Shown piece after piece: positions 6,894-16,905 of a stretch of 16,905 bases of DNA. This DNA is from Pseudomonadota bacterium. Its GTDB lineage: Bacteria > Myxococcota > Myxococcia > Myxococcales > Anaeromyxobacteraceae. Numbering within the stretch: position 1 is the first letter of the stretch; each line of letters opens with the position of its first letter. The stretch is taken from contig JAEYZK010000203.1 in NCBI GenBank assembly GCA_023428085.1, positions 1-16,905 on the forward strand. Reading direction: 5' to 3'. The notes under the pieces were generated by a model. It was not told the DNA's origin and did no database searches. It saw nothing but the letters and a program-made list of their open reading frames with translations. The translations under genes and the position numbers were made by a program.

Positions 6894-8261
6894 TCAGCCT
6901 CGGCCGAACCGGGCCGAGATCGCGTCCTGCACCGCCCCCAGCGAGGCCGGGAGCTTCACCCCCGGGTTCCGCAGGGGCGAGGCGATCCCCGGCAGCGTGC
7001 CGTCATGATAGCCGGTCTTGAAGTCGGAGAACTTGAGGCCGTGGGCGGTGGAGACGACCACCACCTGCTCGTCCTTCTTCACCACGCCGCGCGCCGCGAG
7101 CTTCTCGAGCGCGGCCAGCGCGACCGCCGTGTGCGGGCAGGTGAAGAGGCCGGCGCGGTCCGCGCGGGCGCCGGCGTCCGCGAGCTCCTGCTCGCTGGCC
7201 TGCTCGACGATCCCGTCCATGGCCTCCAGCGCGCGCAGCGCGCGCTTCGCCGAGACCGGCGCGCCGATCTGGATCGCGCTCGCGAGCGTCTTCTTCGCGG
7301 GAACCGCCTCGACCTGCACCGCCGGGGTGGGCTTCTTCCCGGCCCCGGTGGTGGAGCGCCAGAGCGGGTTCGCGTTCTCGGCCTGCGCCACGACGAGGCG
7401 CGGGAGCCGGTCCACGAGCCCGAGGTCCTTGAGGAGCTGGAACCCCTTGCCGACGGCGCTCGAGTTCCCGAGGTTCCCGCCGGGGATGACGATCCAGTCC
7501 GGCGCGCGCCACCCGAGCTGCTGGGCGATCTCGATCGAGGCGGTCTTCTGCCCCTCGATGCGGAGCGAGTTCATCGAGTTCGCGAGGTAGATGTCCTTCG
7601 TGTGCGAGAGCTCCTTCACCACCTTCATGCAGCCGTCGAAGTCGGTGTCGAGCTCCAGCACCAGCGCGCCGTTCGAGATCGGCTGGACGAGCTGCGCGGT
7701 GGAGATCTTCCCGCGCGGGAGGAGCACCACGCTCGGGATGCCCGCCGCGGCGCAGTAGGCGGCGAGCGCCGCCGAGGTGTCGCCCGTGGACGCGCACGCC
7801 ACCGCGCGCACGGCCGCGCCGCGCGCCTGCATCTCCTTCACGGCGGAGACGAGCACCGTCATGCCGAGGTCCTTGAACGAGCCGGTGTGGGTGACGCCGC
7901 ACTGCTTCACCCAGACCTCCGCGAGGCCGAGCGCGCGCGCGTACCGGTCGACGCGCAGGAGGGGGCTCGCCCCCTCGCCCATCGAGACGACGTTCTCGAG
8001 GGCGAGCTCCGGGTACACCCACTCCTTCTTGCCCCACACGCCCGAGCCGTGGGGCCAGGCGCCGCCGCGGTACCGGCCCTCGAACAGCCCCTTCCACTCG
8101 GCGGCGGAGCGCTGGCGCAGCGCGGCGAGGTCGTGCTCGACCTCGAGGAGGCCGTCGCACCGCGGGCACTGGTAGACGACCTCGGTCAGCGCCGCCCGGA
8201 AGTCGCAGCCTTCGGCGCAGCGGAACCAGGACGAGAACGGGGTCTGGGCGACGTGGTCCAT
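6894..8261 (-). CDS. thrC: Threonine synthase
   Basis: A 455-residue PLP enzyme that converts O-phospho-L-homoserine to L-threonine, the last step of threonine synthesis. The PLP lysine is K130 in HTGSFKDLG. The phosphate-gripping loops are visible as ACASTGDTSAA (155-165) and GGNLGN (261-266). The N-terminus has a zinc-finger-like pattern (C15, C19, C32, C35), seen in one subgroup of threonine synthases whose fold-type II core starts after it. Length and motif order are normal for that subgroup. The ATG at 8261 has no ribosome binding site upstream; a -35/-10-like pair lies immediately before it, so the message may have a very short leader. Downstream it probably continues into the membrane protein, tmk and cinA-like genes. 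No hom or thrB gene is in the window. Confidence 0.96.
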   Translation of the reverse strand: MDHVAQTPFSSWFRCAEGCDFRAALTEVVYQCPRCDGLLEVEHDLAALRQRSAAEWKGLFEGRYRGGAWPHGSGVWGKKEWVYPELALENVVSMGEGASPLLRVDRYARALGLAEVWVKQCGVTHTGSFKDLGMTVLVSAVKEMQARGAAVRAVACASTGDTSAALAAYCAAAGIPSVVLLPRGKISTAQLVQPISNGALVLELDTDFDGCMKVVKELSHTKDIYLANSMNSLRIEGQKTASIEIAQQLGWRAPDWIVIPGGNLGNSSAVGKGFQLLKDLGLVDRLPRLVVAQAENANPLWRSTTGAGKKPTPAVQVEAVPAKKTLASAIQIGAPVSAKRALRALEAMDGIVEQASEQELADAGARADRAGLFTCPHTAVALAALEKLAARGVVKKDEQVVVVSTAHGLKFSDFKTGYHDGTLPGIASPLRNPGVKLPASLGAVQDAISARFGRG

Positions 8262-8272
8262 AGGAGCGGGCC

Positions 8273-8301
8273 AATTTGCCGGGCGCGGAGGCGCGTGGCA
8301 A
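8273..8301 (-). promoter_or_regulatory. Candidate promoter for thrC
   Basis: On the - strand TTGCCA (8296-8301) is separated by exactly 17 bases from CAAATT (8273-8278). The -35 matches TTGACA at five of six positions, but the -10 matches TATAAT at only three. The -10 box ends 11 bases before the thrC ATG. A start site at the usual distance would leave a leader of about five bases, consistent with the missing ribosome binding site. Weak evidence by itself in so GC-rich a genome. Confidence 0.35.
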
Positions 8302-8328
8302 GGGCATCGTGCGCCGCAGGGGCGCCGT

Positions 8329-8868
8329 TCACTCGCTCGGCGTTCGCGCGCCGCAGGCAGGGCACCGCGGGCCCTGGACCGGGACGCCGCACGTGCACAG
8401 CCGGAGCGACTCCTCGGCCGCGGGAGGCTGCACGAGCGCGACCGCCGGGAGCCGCATCCCGCAGCGCCCGCAGATCCGCTCTCCCGGCGCGGCCTCGGTC
8501 CGGCAGTACCGGCAGATCATGAGGGCCGGGAGCGGGGTCGGGCCGTCCGACGGGAGCCCGTCCATGCCCCGGTCCAGGCCGTCCAGCGGCGCGACGGAGA
8601 CGTCCACCGGGGCCGCGGGCGTGGGCTCGAGGTCCGGGATGGGGTCGGCCCAGGCCGCCTCGACCGGCGCGTGGGCGTTCACCTCGAGGCCGGGGACGGC
8701 GTCGGCCGGCGCGTCGCCGGCGGGCGGCGCCAGCGTCGGCTCGAGCCCCTCCAGCGGCGGCGGCGCGACCACGCCCTCGATCGCCCGGCCGCCGGGCAAC
8801 CGGGCCCCGCACACCTCGCACTCGGTGCCACCAGCCTGTGGGTGCTCGCAGAGCGGACAGACGACCAT
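8329..8868 (-). CDS. Triple zinc-ribbon protein of unknown function
   Basis: A 179-residue protein with three four-cysteine clusters. They are C4-C7/C17-C20 (CPLC, CEVC), C119-C122/C133-C136 (CRYC, CGRC) and C158-C160/C169-C172 (CTC, CPAC). The first and second are separated by about 95 residues rich in Pro, Ala, Asp and Leu (with LEGLEP and PDLEPTP segments) that look disordered. The clusters resemble rubredoxin-like zinc ribbons of the kind used for protein or nucleic-acid binding. No catalytic domain, signal peptide or membrane segment is visible. The ATG has a very strong ribosome binding site (GGGAGGAGG, ending four bases before it), which lies inside a predicted hairpin. It sits 46 bases after pcm and 67 bases before thrC. 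The coding call is firm; no function can be assigned. Confidence 0.85.
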   Translation of the reverse strand: MVVCPLCEHPQAGGTECEVCGARLPGGRAIEGVVAPPPLEGLEPTLAPPAGDAPADAVPGLEVNAHAPVEAAWADPIPDLEPTPAAPVDVSVAPLDGLDRGMDGLPSDGPTPLPALMICRYCRTEAAPGERICGRCGMRLPAVALVQPPAAEESLRLCTCGVPVQGPRCPACGARTPSE

Positions 8869-8871
8869 CGA

Positions 8872-8910
8872 GCCTCCTCCCGCCCCTGCGACGGCGGGGC
8901 GAGCGGAGGC
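8872..8910 (-). promoter_or_regulatory. Hairpin covering the ribosome binding site of the zinc-ribbon gene
   Basis: On the - strand GCCTCC (8905-8910) pairs with GGAGGC (8872-8877). Inside it CGCCCC (8896-8901) pairs with GGGGCG (8881-8886), with a 3x3 internal loop and a 9-base apical loop. The 3' arm contains the GGGAGGAGG ribosome binding site. There is no T-run, so translational control is as likely as termination; it could also be a chance structure in GC-rich DNA. Confidence 0.4.
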
Positions 8911-8914
8911 GAGT

Positions 8915-9547
8915 CTACCCCGCCGCGGGCGCGCCGTGCGTCAGGGGCACGAATCGCACCCCGAGCACGTCCACCTCGGCATACCTCCCGTCCTCGCGCC
9001 GATCGACGACCCGCAGCACCTGGCTCGCGGCGTGGGGGCCGACGGGGAGGATCATGCGGCCGCCCGGGGCGAGCTGGGCGAGGAGCGCCGGCGGGACCTC
9101 GGGCGCCGCCGCGCCGACGAGGACGCGATCGAAGGGCGCCTCCTCGGGCCAGCCCCGCGCGCCGTCGCCCTCGCGGAGGTGGACGTTCCGCAGGCCGAGC
9201 GCGCCGAGGAGCAGCGCGCGGGCACCGCCCGCGAGCTCCGGGACGATCTCGATCGAGTAGACCTCGCGCGCGAGCGCGGCGAGCAGGGCCGTCTGGTAGC
9301 CGGACCCGGTCCCGAGCTCGAGCACCCGCTCGTCGCCGGAGAGCCCGAGGCGCTCGGTCATGTACGCGACGATGAACGGCTGCGAGTTCGTCTGGCCGAA
9401 GCCGATCGGGATCGGCCAGTCGCCGTCGGCCTCGCCCCGCCGCTCCGGGGGCAGGAAGCGGGCGCGGTCGAGCCTGGCCACGGCCTCGAGCACGCGGGAG
9501 GACTGGATGCCCATGCCTTCGAGGCGGAGGGCGAGCGCGGCGCTCAC
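8915..9547 (-). CDS. pcm: Protein-L-isoaspartate O-methyltransferase
   Basis: A 210-residue SAM-dependent methyltransferase that methylates isoaspartyl residues in aged proteins so they can revert to aspartate. Family features are the substrate-side signature IGFGQTNSQPFIVAYMTE (48-65), SAM motif I VLELGTGSGYQTALLA (75-90), the acidic post-I residue in SIEIVPE (98-104), motif II FDRVLVGAAAPEVP (139-152), motif III LAPGGRMILPVG (159-170) and the C-terminal VRFVPLTHG. The start chosen is the GTG at 9547, because the family normally has about ten residues before the GI-x-x-x-RVL helix. The internal ATG at 9514 would cut that off. No clear ribosome binding site precedes the GTG. It lies 70 bases after recG in the same direction. 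Confidence 0.95.
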   Translation of the reverse strand: MSAALALRLEGMGIQSSRVLEAVARLDRARFLPPERRGEADGDWPIPIGFGQTNSQPFIVAYMTERLGLSGDERVLELGTGSGYQTALLAALAREVYSIEIVPELAGGARALLLGALGLRNVHLREGDGARGWPEEAPFDRVLVGAAAPEVPPALLAQLAPGGRMILPVGPHAASQVLRVVDRREDGRYAEVDVLGVRFVPLTHGAPAAG

Positions 9548-9617
9548 GGCGACATCGTAACCCGGGAGGCCGCGCCGGGCTCGGGCGCGGGCGCGCGCAC
9601 GGGGCGCGGCGCCGCCG

Positions 9618-12239
9618 TCACCCGACCTGCGCGATCGAGAGCCGGCCCGCCCAGCGCTCGGCGAGCGCCTCGCGCGCGGCGGCGTGCTCGGGCCGCTCGA
9701 GGGCGGGATCCGCCTCGACGAGCGCCCGGGCCTCCTCGCGGGCCTCCTCCAGGATCGCCTCGTCCCGGTACAGGTCCGCCACCTCGAGGAGCCGCTGCCC
9801 GGACTGCTGGGTGCCGACGAGCTCCCCGGGGCCGCGGATCCGGAGGTCCACGCGGGCGAGCTCGAAGCCGTCCTGCGTCTCCTCCATCGCCCGGAGCCGC
9901 TCCCGCGCGTCGTCGCCGGCGCGCCGGAAGTGCGCGATGAGCAGGCAGTGGCTCTTCGCGGCGCCGCGGCCCACGCGCCCGCGGAGCTGGTGGAGCTGCG
10001 AGAGCCCGAACCGCTCGGCGTGCTCGACGATCATCACCGTCGCGTTGGGGACGTCCACCCCGACCTCGATCACGGTGGTCGCGACGAGGACGTCGAGCTC
10101 CCCCGCGCGGAACCGGTCCATGACCGCGCGCTTCTCCTCCGCCTTCATCCGGCCGTGGAGCAGGCCCACCGTCCGCCCGGCGAAGACGCGCGCGAGCTCC
10201 GTGGCGCCGCTCGTCGCGTCGGCGAGGTCGCTCTTCTCGCTCTCCTCGACGAGCGGGTAGACGACGTACGCCTGCCGCCCGCGCTCGAGCTCCTTGCGGG
10301 CGACGTCGTAGGCCGCCTTCCGCTGCGAGTCGCCGTACAGCCGGGTCGCCACGGGGGTCCGACCGGGCGGGAGCTCGTCGATCTTCGAGTGGTCGAGGTC
10401 GCCGTAGAAGGCGAGCGCGAGCGTGCGCGGGATGGGGGTCGCCGTCATGACGAGCACGTCGGGCCGCCGCCCCTTCCCGATGAGCCGCGCCCGCTGGAGC
10501 ACGCCGAACCGGTGCTGCTCGTCCACCACCACGAGCCCGAGCTGCTCGAACCCGACCTCCTCCTCGAGCAGCGCGTGCGTCCCGACCGCGATCCGCGCGC
10601 GCCCCGCCGCGACCGCCGCCCGCGCCTCGCGCTGCTCCTTCCCGCGCGCGGCGGCGACGACCCGCGCCACCTCCACGCCGGAGCCCGCGAGCCAGCCGGA
10701 GAGCGTGCGCGCGTGCTGCTCGGCGAGGATCTCGGTCGGGACCATGAGCGCCGCCTGCCACCCCGACCGCACGGCGAGCATCATCGCGGCGAAGGCCACG
10801 GCCGTCTTCCCGCTCCCCACGTCGCCCTGGAGGAGCCGGTTCATGGGCTCGGGGCGGCCCATGTCGTGCGCGATCTCCGAGAGCACCCGCTCCTGCGCGC
10901 GCGTGAGCGCGAACGGCAGCATCGCCACGGCCCGGGCGCGCGCCGCCGGCGAGGCGTCGAAGGCGATGCCCTCCGCGGCGCGCACGCCCTGGCGCCGCCG
11001 CGCGAGGACGAGCTGGAGGAAGAAGAGCTCCTCGAAGATGAGCCGCCGGAACGCGGGGCTCGCGCGCGCCCCCGCCTGGACCGGGTCGGTCCCGGGCGGC
11101 GGGAAGTGGACCTGCTGCAGGGCCTCGCCGCGCCCGAGCAGGCCCCGCCGCGCGCGCACCGCGGGCGGGAGCTCGTCGGGCGCGAGGGGCGCGAGCTCGT
11201 CGCAGAGCCGCTTCATGAGCTTGCGCAGCGCGGGGTGCTGGTGATCGGCCGGGCCGACGTAGAAGGGGACGATCCGCCCGAAGCTCGCCGAGTCCCCGGG
11301 CTGGACCTTCTCCACCTCCGGCTGGCTCATCTGCCGCCGCCCGCCGAACCCCTCGGTGATCTTGCCCGACGCGAGGAGCGAGTCGCCCTGCGCGAAGCTC
11401 TTGAGCCGCCACGGCGGCGGGTTGAAGAAGACGAGCTCGAGCGCCGCCCCCACGGCGCCGCCCTCCCCGTCCGCGAGGGTGACCTTGAGGAGCGGCCGGC
11501 CGTTCCGCATGCGCTGCGTGCGCGTGGCGACGACCTTCGCGAGCACGCTCGCCTCGTCGCCCAGCCGGAGGTCGCGGAGGGACCGGAGCGTGGTGCGGTC
11601 CTGGTAGGCCTTGGGCCAGAACTCGAGCGCGGCCTCGACCGTCGCGCGGCCGCGCTCCTCGAGCAGCGCGCGCGGCGCGGGGTGCGCGCGCGGCAGGTCG
11701 GCGAGGCGGGTCTGGAGGAGGCGGCGGCGCTCCGCGCTGCTCGCGGGGATCGATTGCGCCGGAGGTCCCGAGCCCGACACGGGCGCGGGCCTGTGTGGCG
11801 CTGCGGGCGTGCTGCGCGCGATCCGCGCCCGCGCCGCCACCCCCCGCAGCTCCTCCGGGATCGGGATGAGGGCGCCGAGCAGCGCCGCCATCCGGGCGAG
11901 CGCACGACGCCGCGCCGGTCCGGGGGCGGCGTCGAAGTCGCCGGCGAGCTCCTGGAGCTCTCGGAGCGCGGGCGAGTCGGCCGCGCCGAACGCGCGCGCG
12001 CGGGCGACCGCGCCGCGCACGGTCTCCCCGAACGCCTTGAGCCGGTCGGCCCCGGCGAACCCGTCCTTCACCGCGAAGCGGAGCGGCGGGAGCAGGGCCT
12101 CGAGCGCACGCGCGGCGGCCCCCAGGTCCGTGGGCCCCGTCGTCCGGGCCGGCGGTCCCGGCGGTCTCTCACCCCCGCGCTGCACGCTGCGTGAGCCTCC
12201 CCGCCCCGGGTCTGCGCGCCGCTCGCGCCGACCCGGCAC
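9618..12239 (-). CDS. recG: ATP-dependent DNA helicase RecG with a long N-terminal extension
   Basis: RecG unwinds and regresses stalled forks and migrates branched DNA. The 873-residue product carries the SF2 motifs in order: TRAQ (446-449), Walker A GDVGSGKT (472-479), Walker B DEQH (573-576), TAT (599-601), TTVIEVGVDVPNA (721-733) and motif VI QLRGRVGRG (751-759), then the RecG C-terminal part with DGFELARVDLRIRGPGELVGTQQSG. The OB-fold wedge domain is at about 175-320 (contains YQDRT and VTLADGEG). Typical RecG is near 690 residues; the extra sequence is N-terminal. It consists of a basic leader (1-35), a mostly helical stretch (36-140) and a Pro/Ala linker (141-168). The GTG at 12239 is 15 bases after the greA stop. 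A GTG at 12185 with GGAGG ten bases upstream is an alternative start (855 residues). Confidence 0.95.
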   Translation of the reverse strand: MPGRRERRADPGRGGSRSVQRGGERPPGPPARTTGPTDLGAAARALEALLPPLRFAVKDGFAGADRLKAFGETVRGAVARARAFGAADSPALRELQELAGDFDAAPGPARRRALARMAALLGALIPIPEELRGVAARARIARSTPAAPHRPAPVSGSGPPAQSIPASSAERRRLLQTRLADLPRAHPAPRALLEERGRATVEAALEFWPKAYQDRTTLRSLRDLRLGDEASVLAKVVATRTQRMRNGRPLLKVTLADGEGGAVGAALELVFFNPPPWRLKSFAQGDSLLASGKITEGFGGRRQMSQPEVEKVQPGDSASFGRIVPFYVGPADHQHPALRKLMKRLCDELAPLAPDELPPAVRARRGLLGRGEALQQVHFPPPGTDPVQAGARASPAFRRLIFEELFFLQLVLARRRQGVRAAEGIAFDASPAARARAVAMLPFALTRAQERVLSEIAHDMGRPEPMNRLLQGDVGSGKTAVAFAAMMLAVRSGWQAALMVPTEILAEQHARTLSGWLAGSGVEVARVVAAARGKEQREARAAVAAGRARIAVGTHALLEEEVGFEQLGLVVVDEQHRFGVLQRARLIGKGRRPDVLVMTATPIPRTLALAFYGDLDHSKIDELPPGRTPVATRLYGDSQRKAAYDVARKELERGRQAYVVYPLVEESEKSDLADATSGATELARVFAGRTVGLLHGRMKAEEKRAVMDRFRAGELDVLVATTVIEVGVDVPNATVMIVEHAERFGLSQLHQLRGRVGRGAAKSHCLLIAHFRRAGDDARERLRAMEETQDGFELARVDLRIRGPGELVGTQQSGQRLLEVADLYRDEAILEEAREEARALVEADPALERPEHAAAREALAERWAGRLSIAQVG

Positions 12240-12254
12240 GGCATGGGGGCGATC

Positions 12255-12779
12255 CTACGCCCCCGGTCCGACGTCCGACTCGACCTCGGGGGGCAGCTCC
12301 TCCTCGACGAAGTCGATCGACTGGATCTCGTACTCCTTCTGTCCGCCCGGCGTGCGCACGACCACGGTGTCGCCTTCGCTCCGACCGATGAGCGCGCGGG
12401 CGATCGGGCTCGTCACCGAGATCTTCCCCTGCTTCAGGTCGGCCTCGAGCTCGCCGACGATCCGGTACCGCGCCTCGTCGCCGGAGTCCGCGTCCTCGAG
12501 GTGCACGGTGGCGCCGAACACCACCCGATCGCCGGCGTGCTTGGTCACGTCGATGACCTCGGCGCTCGCGATCCAGTGCTCGACCTGGAGGATGCGGCCC
12601 TCGATGTGACCCTGCTTCTCCTTGGCGGCGTGGTACTCGGCGTTCTCGGACAGATCCCCGTGCGCGCGCGCCTCCGCGATCTCGCGGACGATCTTCGGCC
12701 GCTCGACCGCCTTGAGCCGCTTCAGCTCCTGCTTGAGCCGGAGGAGGCCGCTCTTCGTCATGGGCACGCGCTCGGACAT
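12255..12779 (-). CDS. greA: Transcription elongation factor GreA
   Basis: A 174-residue protein that enters the RNA polymerase secondary channel and stimulates cleavage of backtracked RNA. The N-terminal coiled coil spans about residues 8-75, with the tip loop at 41-49 (GDLSENAEY) carrying the acidic D42 and E45 needed for metal binding. The C-terminal FKBP-like domain follows, with SPIARALIGRSEGD (124-137) and the usual PGG turn. The C-terminal tail of about 18 residues is acidic. The frame is open 18 codons further upstream. I chose the ATG at 12779 because GGAAGG lies four bases before it and the sequence from there matches the family N-terminus (MSERVPMTKSGLLRL). recG starts 15 bases downstream, so the two are probably cotranscribed. 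Confidence 0.96.
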   Translation of the reverse strand: MSERVPMTKSGLLRLKQELKRLKAVERPKIVREIAEARAHGDLSENAEYHAAKEKQGHIEGRILQVEHWIASAEVIDVTKHAGDRVVFGATVHLEDADSGDEARYRIVGELEADLKQGKISVTSPIARALIGRSEGDTVVVRTPGGQKEYEIQSIDFVEEELPPEVESDVGPGA

Positions 12780-12833
12780 TGTGCCTTCCCTTCTCGGTGA
12801 ACCCTTCGTGCTACCGCGGCGCCCCTGCGCCAC

Positions 12834-12871
12834 AAAAACAGGGCGGCCGGCCCGGGGATCCGGGCGGCCGC
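12834..12871 (-). terminator. Rho-independent terminator after carB
   Basis: On the - strand GCGGCCGCCCGG (12860-12871) pairs with CCGGGC and GGCCGC (12843-12855), with a single bulged base at 12849 and a 4-base loop (12856-12859). This gives a 12-bp GC stem. After a short CCCTG the strand runs TTTTT (12834-12838). It begins about 40 bases after the carB stop and ends about 55 bases before the greA start, so it separates the two transcription units. Confidence 0.75.
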
Positions 12872-12911
12872 GCCAATTGCCTCAATGACTAGAGCGCCCG
12901 GGGGGCGAAAG

Positions 12912-16154
<3,243 letters not shown>

Positions 16155-16168
16155 GGGTGGCGCACCCT

Positions 16169-16174
16169 AGCATA
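16169..16174 (-). promoter_or_regulatory. Candidate -10 element upstream of carB
   Basis: On the - strand the bases read TATGCT within TTATGCTAG, ending 14 bases before the carB ATG. The same 9-mer occurs before the neighbouring cyclic-nucleotide-binding-like gene. No recognisable -35 lies 16-18 bases upstream, so this is a tentative call. The rest of the 109-bp gap to 16264 shows no hairpin, so read-through from the upstream gene is also possible. Confidence 0.35.
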
Positions 16175-16263
16175 ACGGGGTGCCCGCGATCAGGGCGGCA
16201 GGGCCGTCCTCGTCGCCGCAGCCCGGGCGTGGGATCGCACTGCCGCAGCGCGTCCGGCGACCC

Positions 16264-16701
16264 TCAGGAGGGGGCCTTCGCCGCTGCCTCCTTTTCGCGC
16301 GCCGCCTGCACGATCTCGAGCAGCTTCTTCATCTTCGGGAACCGCTCGGCCAGCGCTGCGATCATCGGGGCGGGGAAGACCACGACCGAGGTCTCGGTCG
16401 TCGCGACGAGCGCGAGCGGCCGGCCCGCCCCGAGCACCCGCCCCTCGCCGAACGTCGCCCCGCGGCCGAGGTGGGCGATCTCCACGCCGCCGGCCTGGGC
16501 GGACGCGCCGCCGTCGAGGACGAGCAGGAACGTCTCGTCGGCCTCACCGGAGACGATCTCCCCGGGCGCAAGGTCCACGCGCTGCGCGAGCTGGAGCAGG
16601 TCGCGGCGCGCCTCCGCGTCCAGGGACCGGAAGAGCGGGCTCGCTTCGACGAAGGCGGAGGCTGCGAGGTCGCCGATCACCTCGCGAGGCGCGCTGGCCA
16701 T
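16264..16701 (-). CDS. Stand-alone cyclic-nucleotide-binding-like domain protein
   Basis: A 145-residue protein that is a single Crp/cNMP-binding-type jelly roll. Leading helices (FVEASPLFRSLDAEARRDLL, 17-36) are followed by beta strands. The phosphate-binding cassette region is at about 82-95, with the conserved FGE (84-86) and one arginine (R94). The residue after it is proline, where classical cAMP binders usually have Ala, Ser or Thr. A C-terminal helix with a Lys/Glu/Ala tail ends the protein. There is no DNA-binding helix-turn-helix and no kinase or channel domain, so it is not a Crp-type regulator. It may sense a nucleotide and act through a partner, or be a degenerate binding fold. 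The ATG has no ribosome binding site. It reads toward carB and is divergent from the gene at 16734. Confidence 0.85.
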   Translation of the reverse strand: MASAPREVIGDLAASAFVEASPLFRSLDAEARRDLLQLAQRVDLAPGEIVSGEADETFLLVLDGGASAQAGGVEIAHLGRGATFGEGRVLGAGRPLALVATTETSVVVFPAPMIAALAERFPKMKKLLEIVQAAREKEAAAKAPS

Positions 16702-16713
16702 GTCGGAAAAGCT

Positions 16714-16719
16714 AGCATA
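16714..16719 (-). promoter_or_regulatory. Candidate -10 element in a 32-bp divergent spacer
   Basis: On the - strand the bases read TATGCT, ending 12 bases before the ATG at 16701. On the + strand the overlapping bases 16716-16721 read CATAAG, ending 12 bases before the ATG at 16734. One AT-rich patch, GCTAGCATAAGC, could thus serve both genes. No good -35 is visible for either direction. Confidence 0.35.
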
Positions 16720-16733
16720 AGCTCCGCCCCCCG

Positions 16734-16905
16734 ATGCACGGCTTCCTGCACCTGACGCCGATCGTGGCGCTCCTGCTGGGACAGGCCGAGCCGGCCGAAC
16801 CTCCGGCCGAGCCGGCGGCCGCGGCCCCCGCCGCGCAGGAGGCGGCGCCTGCGCCGGCCGAACCGGCCGCCGAGGAGTCCGCCGAGCGCCCCCGCGCGTC
16901 GCCGC
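16734..16905 (+). CDS. Secreted Ala/Pro/Glu-rich protein, 3' end cut by the window
   Basis: Fifty-seven codons are visible, with no stop before the window edge. The product starts MHGFLHLTPIVALLLGQAEP. A short hydrophobic core ending LLLGQA suggests a signal peptide, followed by a low-complexity region of Ala, Pro and Glu (AEP/PAEP repeats). An in-frame TAG at 16713-16715 rules out an earlier start, and the ATG at 16734 is the first start codon after it. No ribosome binding site precedes it. Such linkers often lead into an envelope-anchored or outer-membrane domain in myxobacteria, but that part is not in the window, so no function is proposed. Confidence 0.6.
   Translation, partial: MHGFLHLTPIVALLLGQAEPAEPPAEPAAAAPAAQEAAPAPAEPAAEESAERPRASP

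Noticed and set aside
6873..8522. 549-codon + strand frame opposite thrC
   Set aside because: Shadow of thrC, rich in Arg/His/Leu/Glu with no recognisable domain.
9684..12194. 836-codon + strand frame opposite recG and a 622-codon - strand frame at 9544-11412
   Set aside because: Both are shadows of recG, with Arg/Ala/Pro-biased composition and no motifs, whereas the recG frame has every helicase motif.
12780..12833. 18 extra N-terminal codons for GreA
   Set aside because: They do not match the GreA family, and the ATG at 12779 has a ribosome binding site at the right distance.

Overview
This is a very GC-rich window with almost pure G/C third codon positions, frequent GTG starts and long spurious open frames opposite real genes. 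The gene content (large TPR proteins, an extended RecG, secreted Ig/beta-propeller proteins) points to a Myxococcota bacterium, most like Anaeromyxobacter. That assignment is inference from style and composition; no marker gene is present to prove it.

Layout, left to right. A large TPR protein, cut by the left edge, runs on the + strand to 2187. It converges on a small secreted TPR protein on the - strand (2230-2733). A 237-bp divergent spacer leads to a secreted protein with three Ig-like domains and a six-bladed NHL-type propeller (+, 2971-4977). A perfect 10-bp hairpin then separates this accessory part from a - strand block of eight co-directional genes. In transcription order these are greA (elongation factor), recG (branch-migration helicase), pcm (protein repair methyltransferase), a triple zinc-ribbon protein, thrC (threonine synthase), a two-helix membrane protein, tmk-like (dTMP kinase family) and a CinA/MoaB-type domain protein. 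The last three are the tightest group, joined by two 4-base GTGA stop/start overlaps. Upstream of greA, carB (carbamoyl-phosphate synthase large subunit) is closed off by its own stem-loop with a T-run. Next comes a stand-alone cyclic-nucleotide-binding-like domain protein. It is divergent, across 32 bp, from a secreted Ala/Pro/Glu-rich protein cut by the right edge.

Most of the window is ordinary housekeeping: nucleotide precursors (carB, tmk), threonine synthesis, transcription elongation, DNA repair and protein repair. I see no rRNA, tRNA, CRISPR array, insertion sequence or prophage.

I do not see a convincing undescribed multi-gene system. The points most worth a second look are: a Walker A lysine replaced by threonine in the dTMP kinase homologue; -10-like boxes only 11-14 bases before several start codons that have weak or no ribosome binding site, suggesting very short leaders; a hairpin that hides the strong ribosome binding site of the zinc-ribbon gene; and a roughly 170-residue N-terminal extension of RecG.
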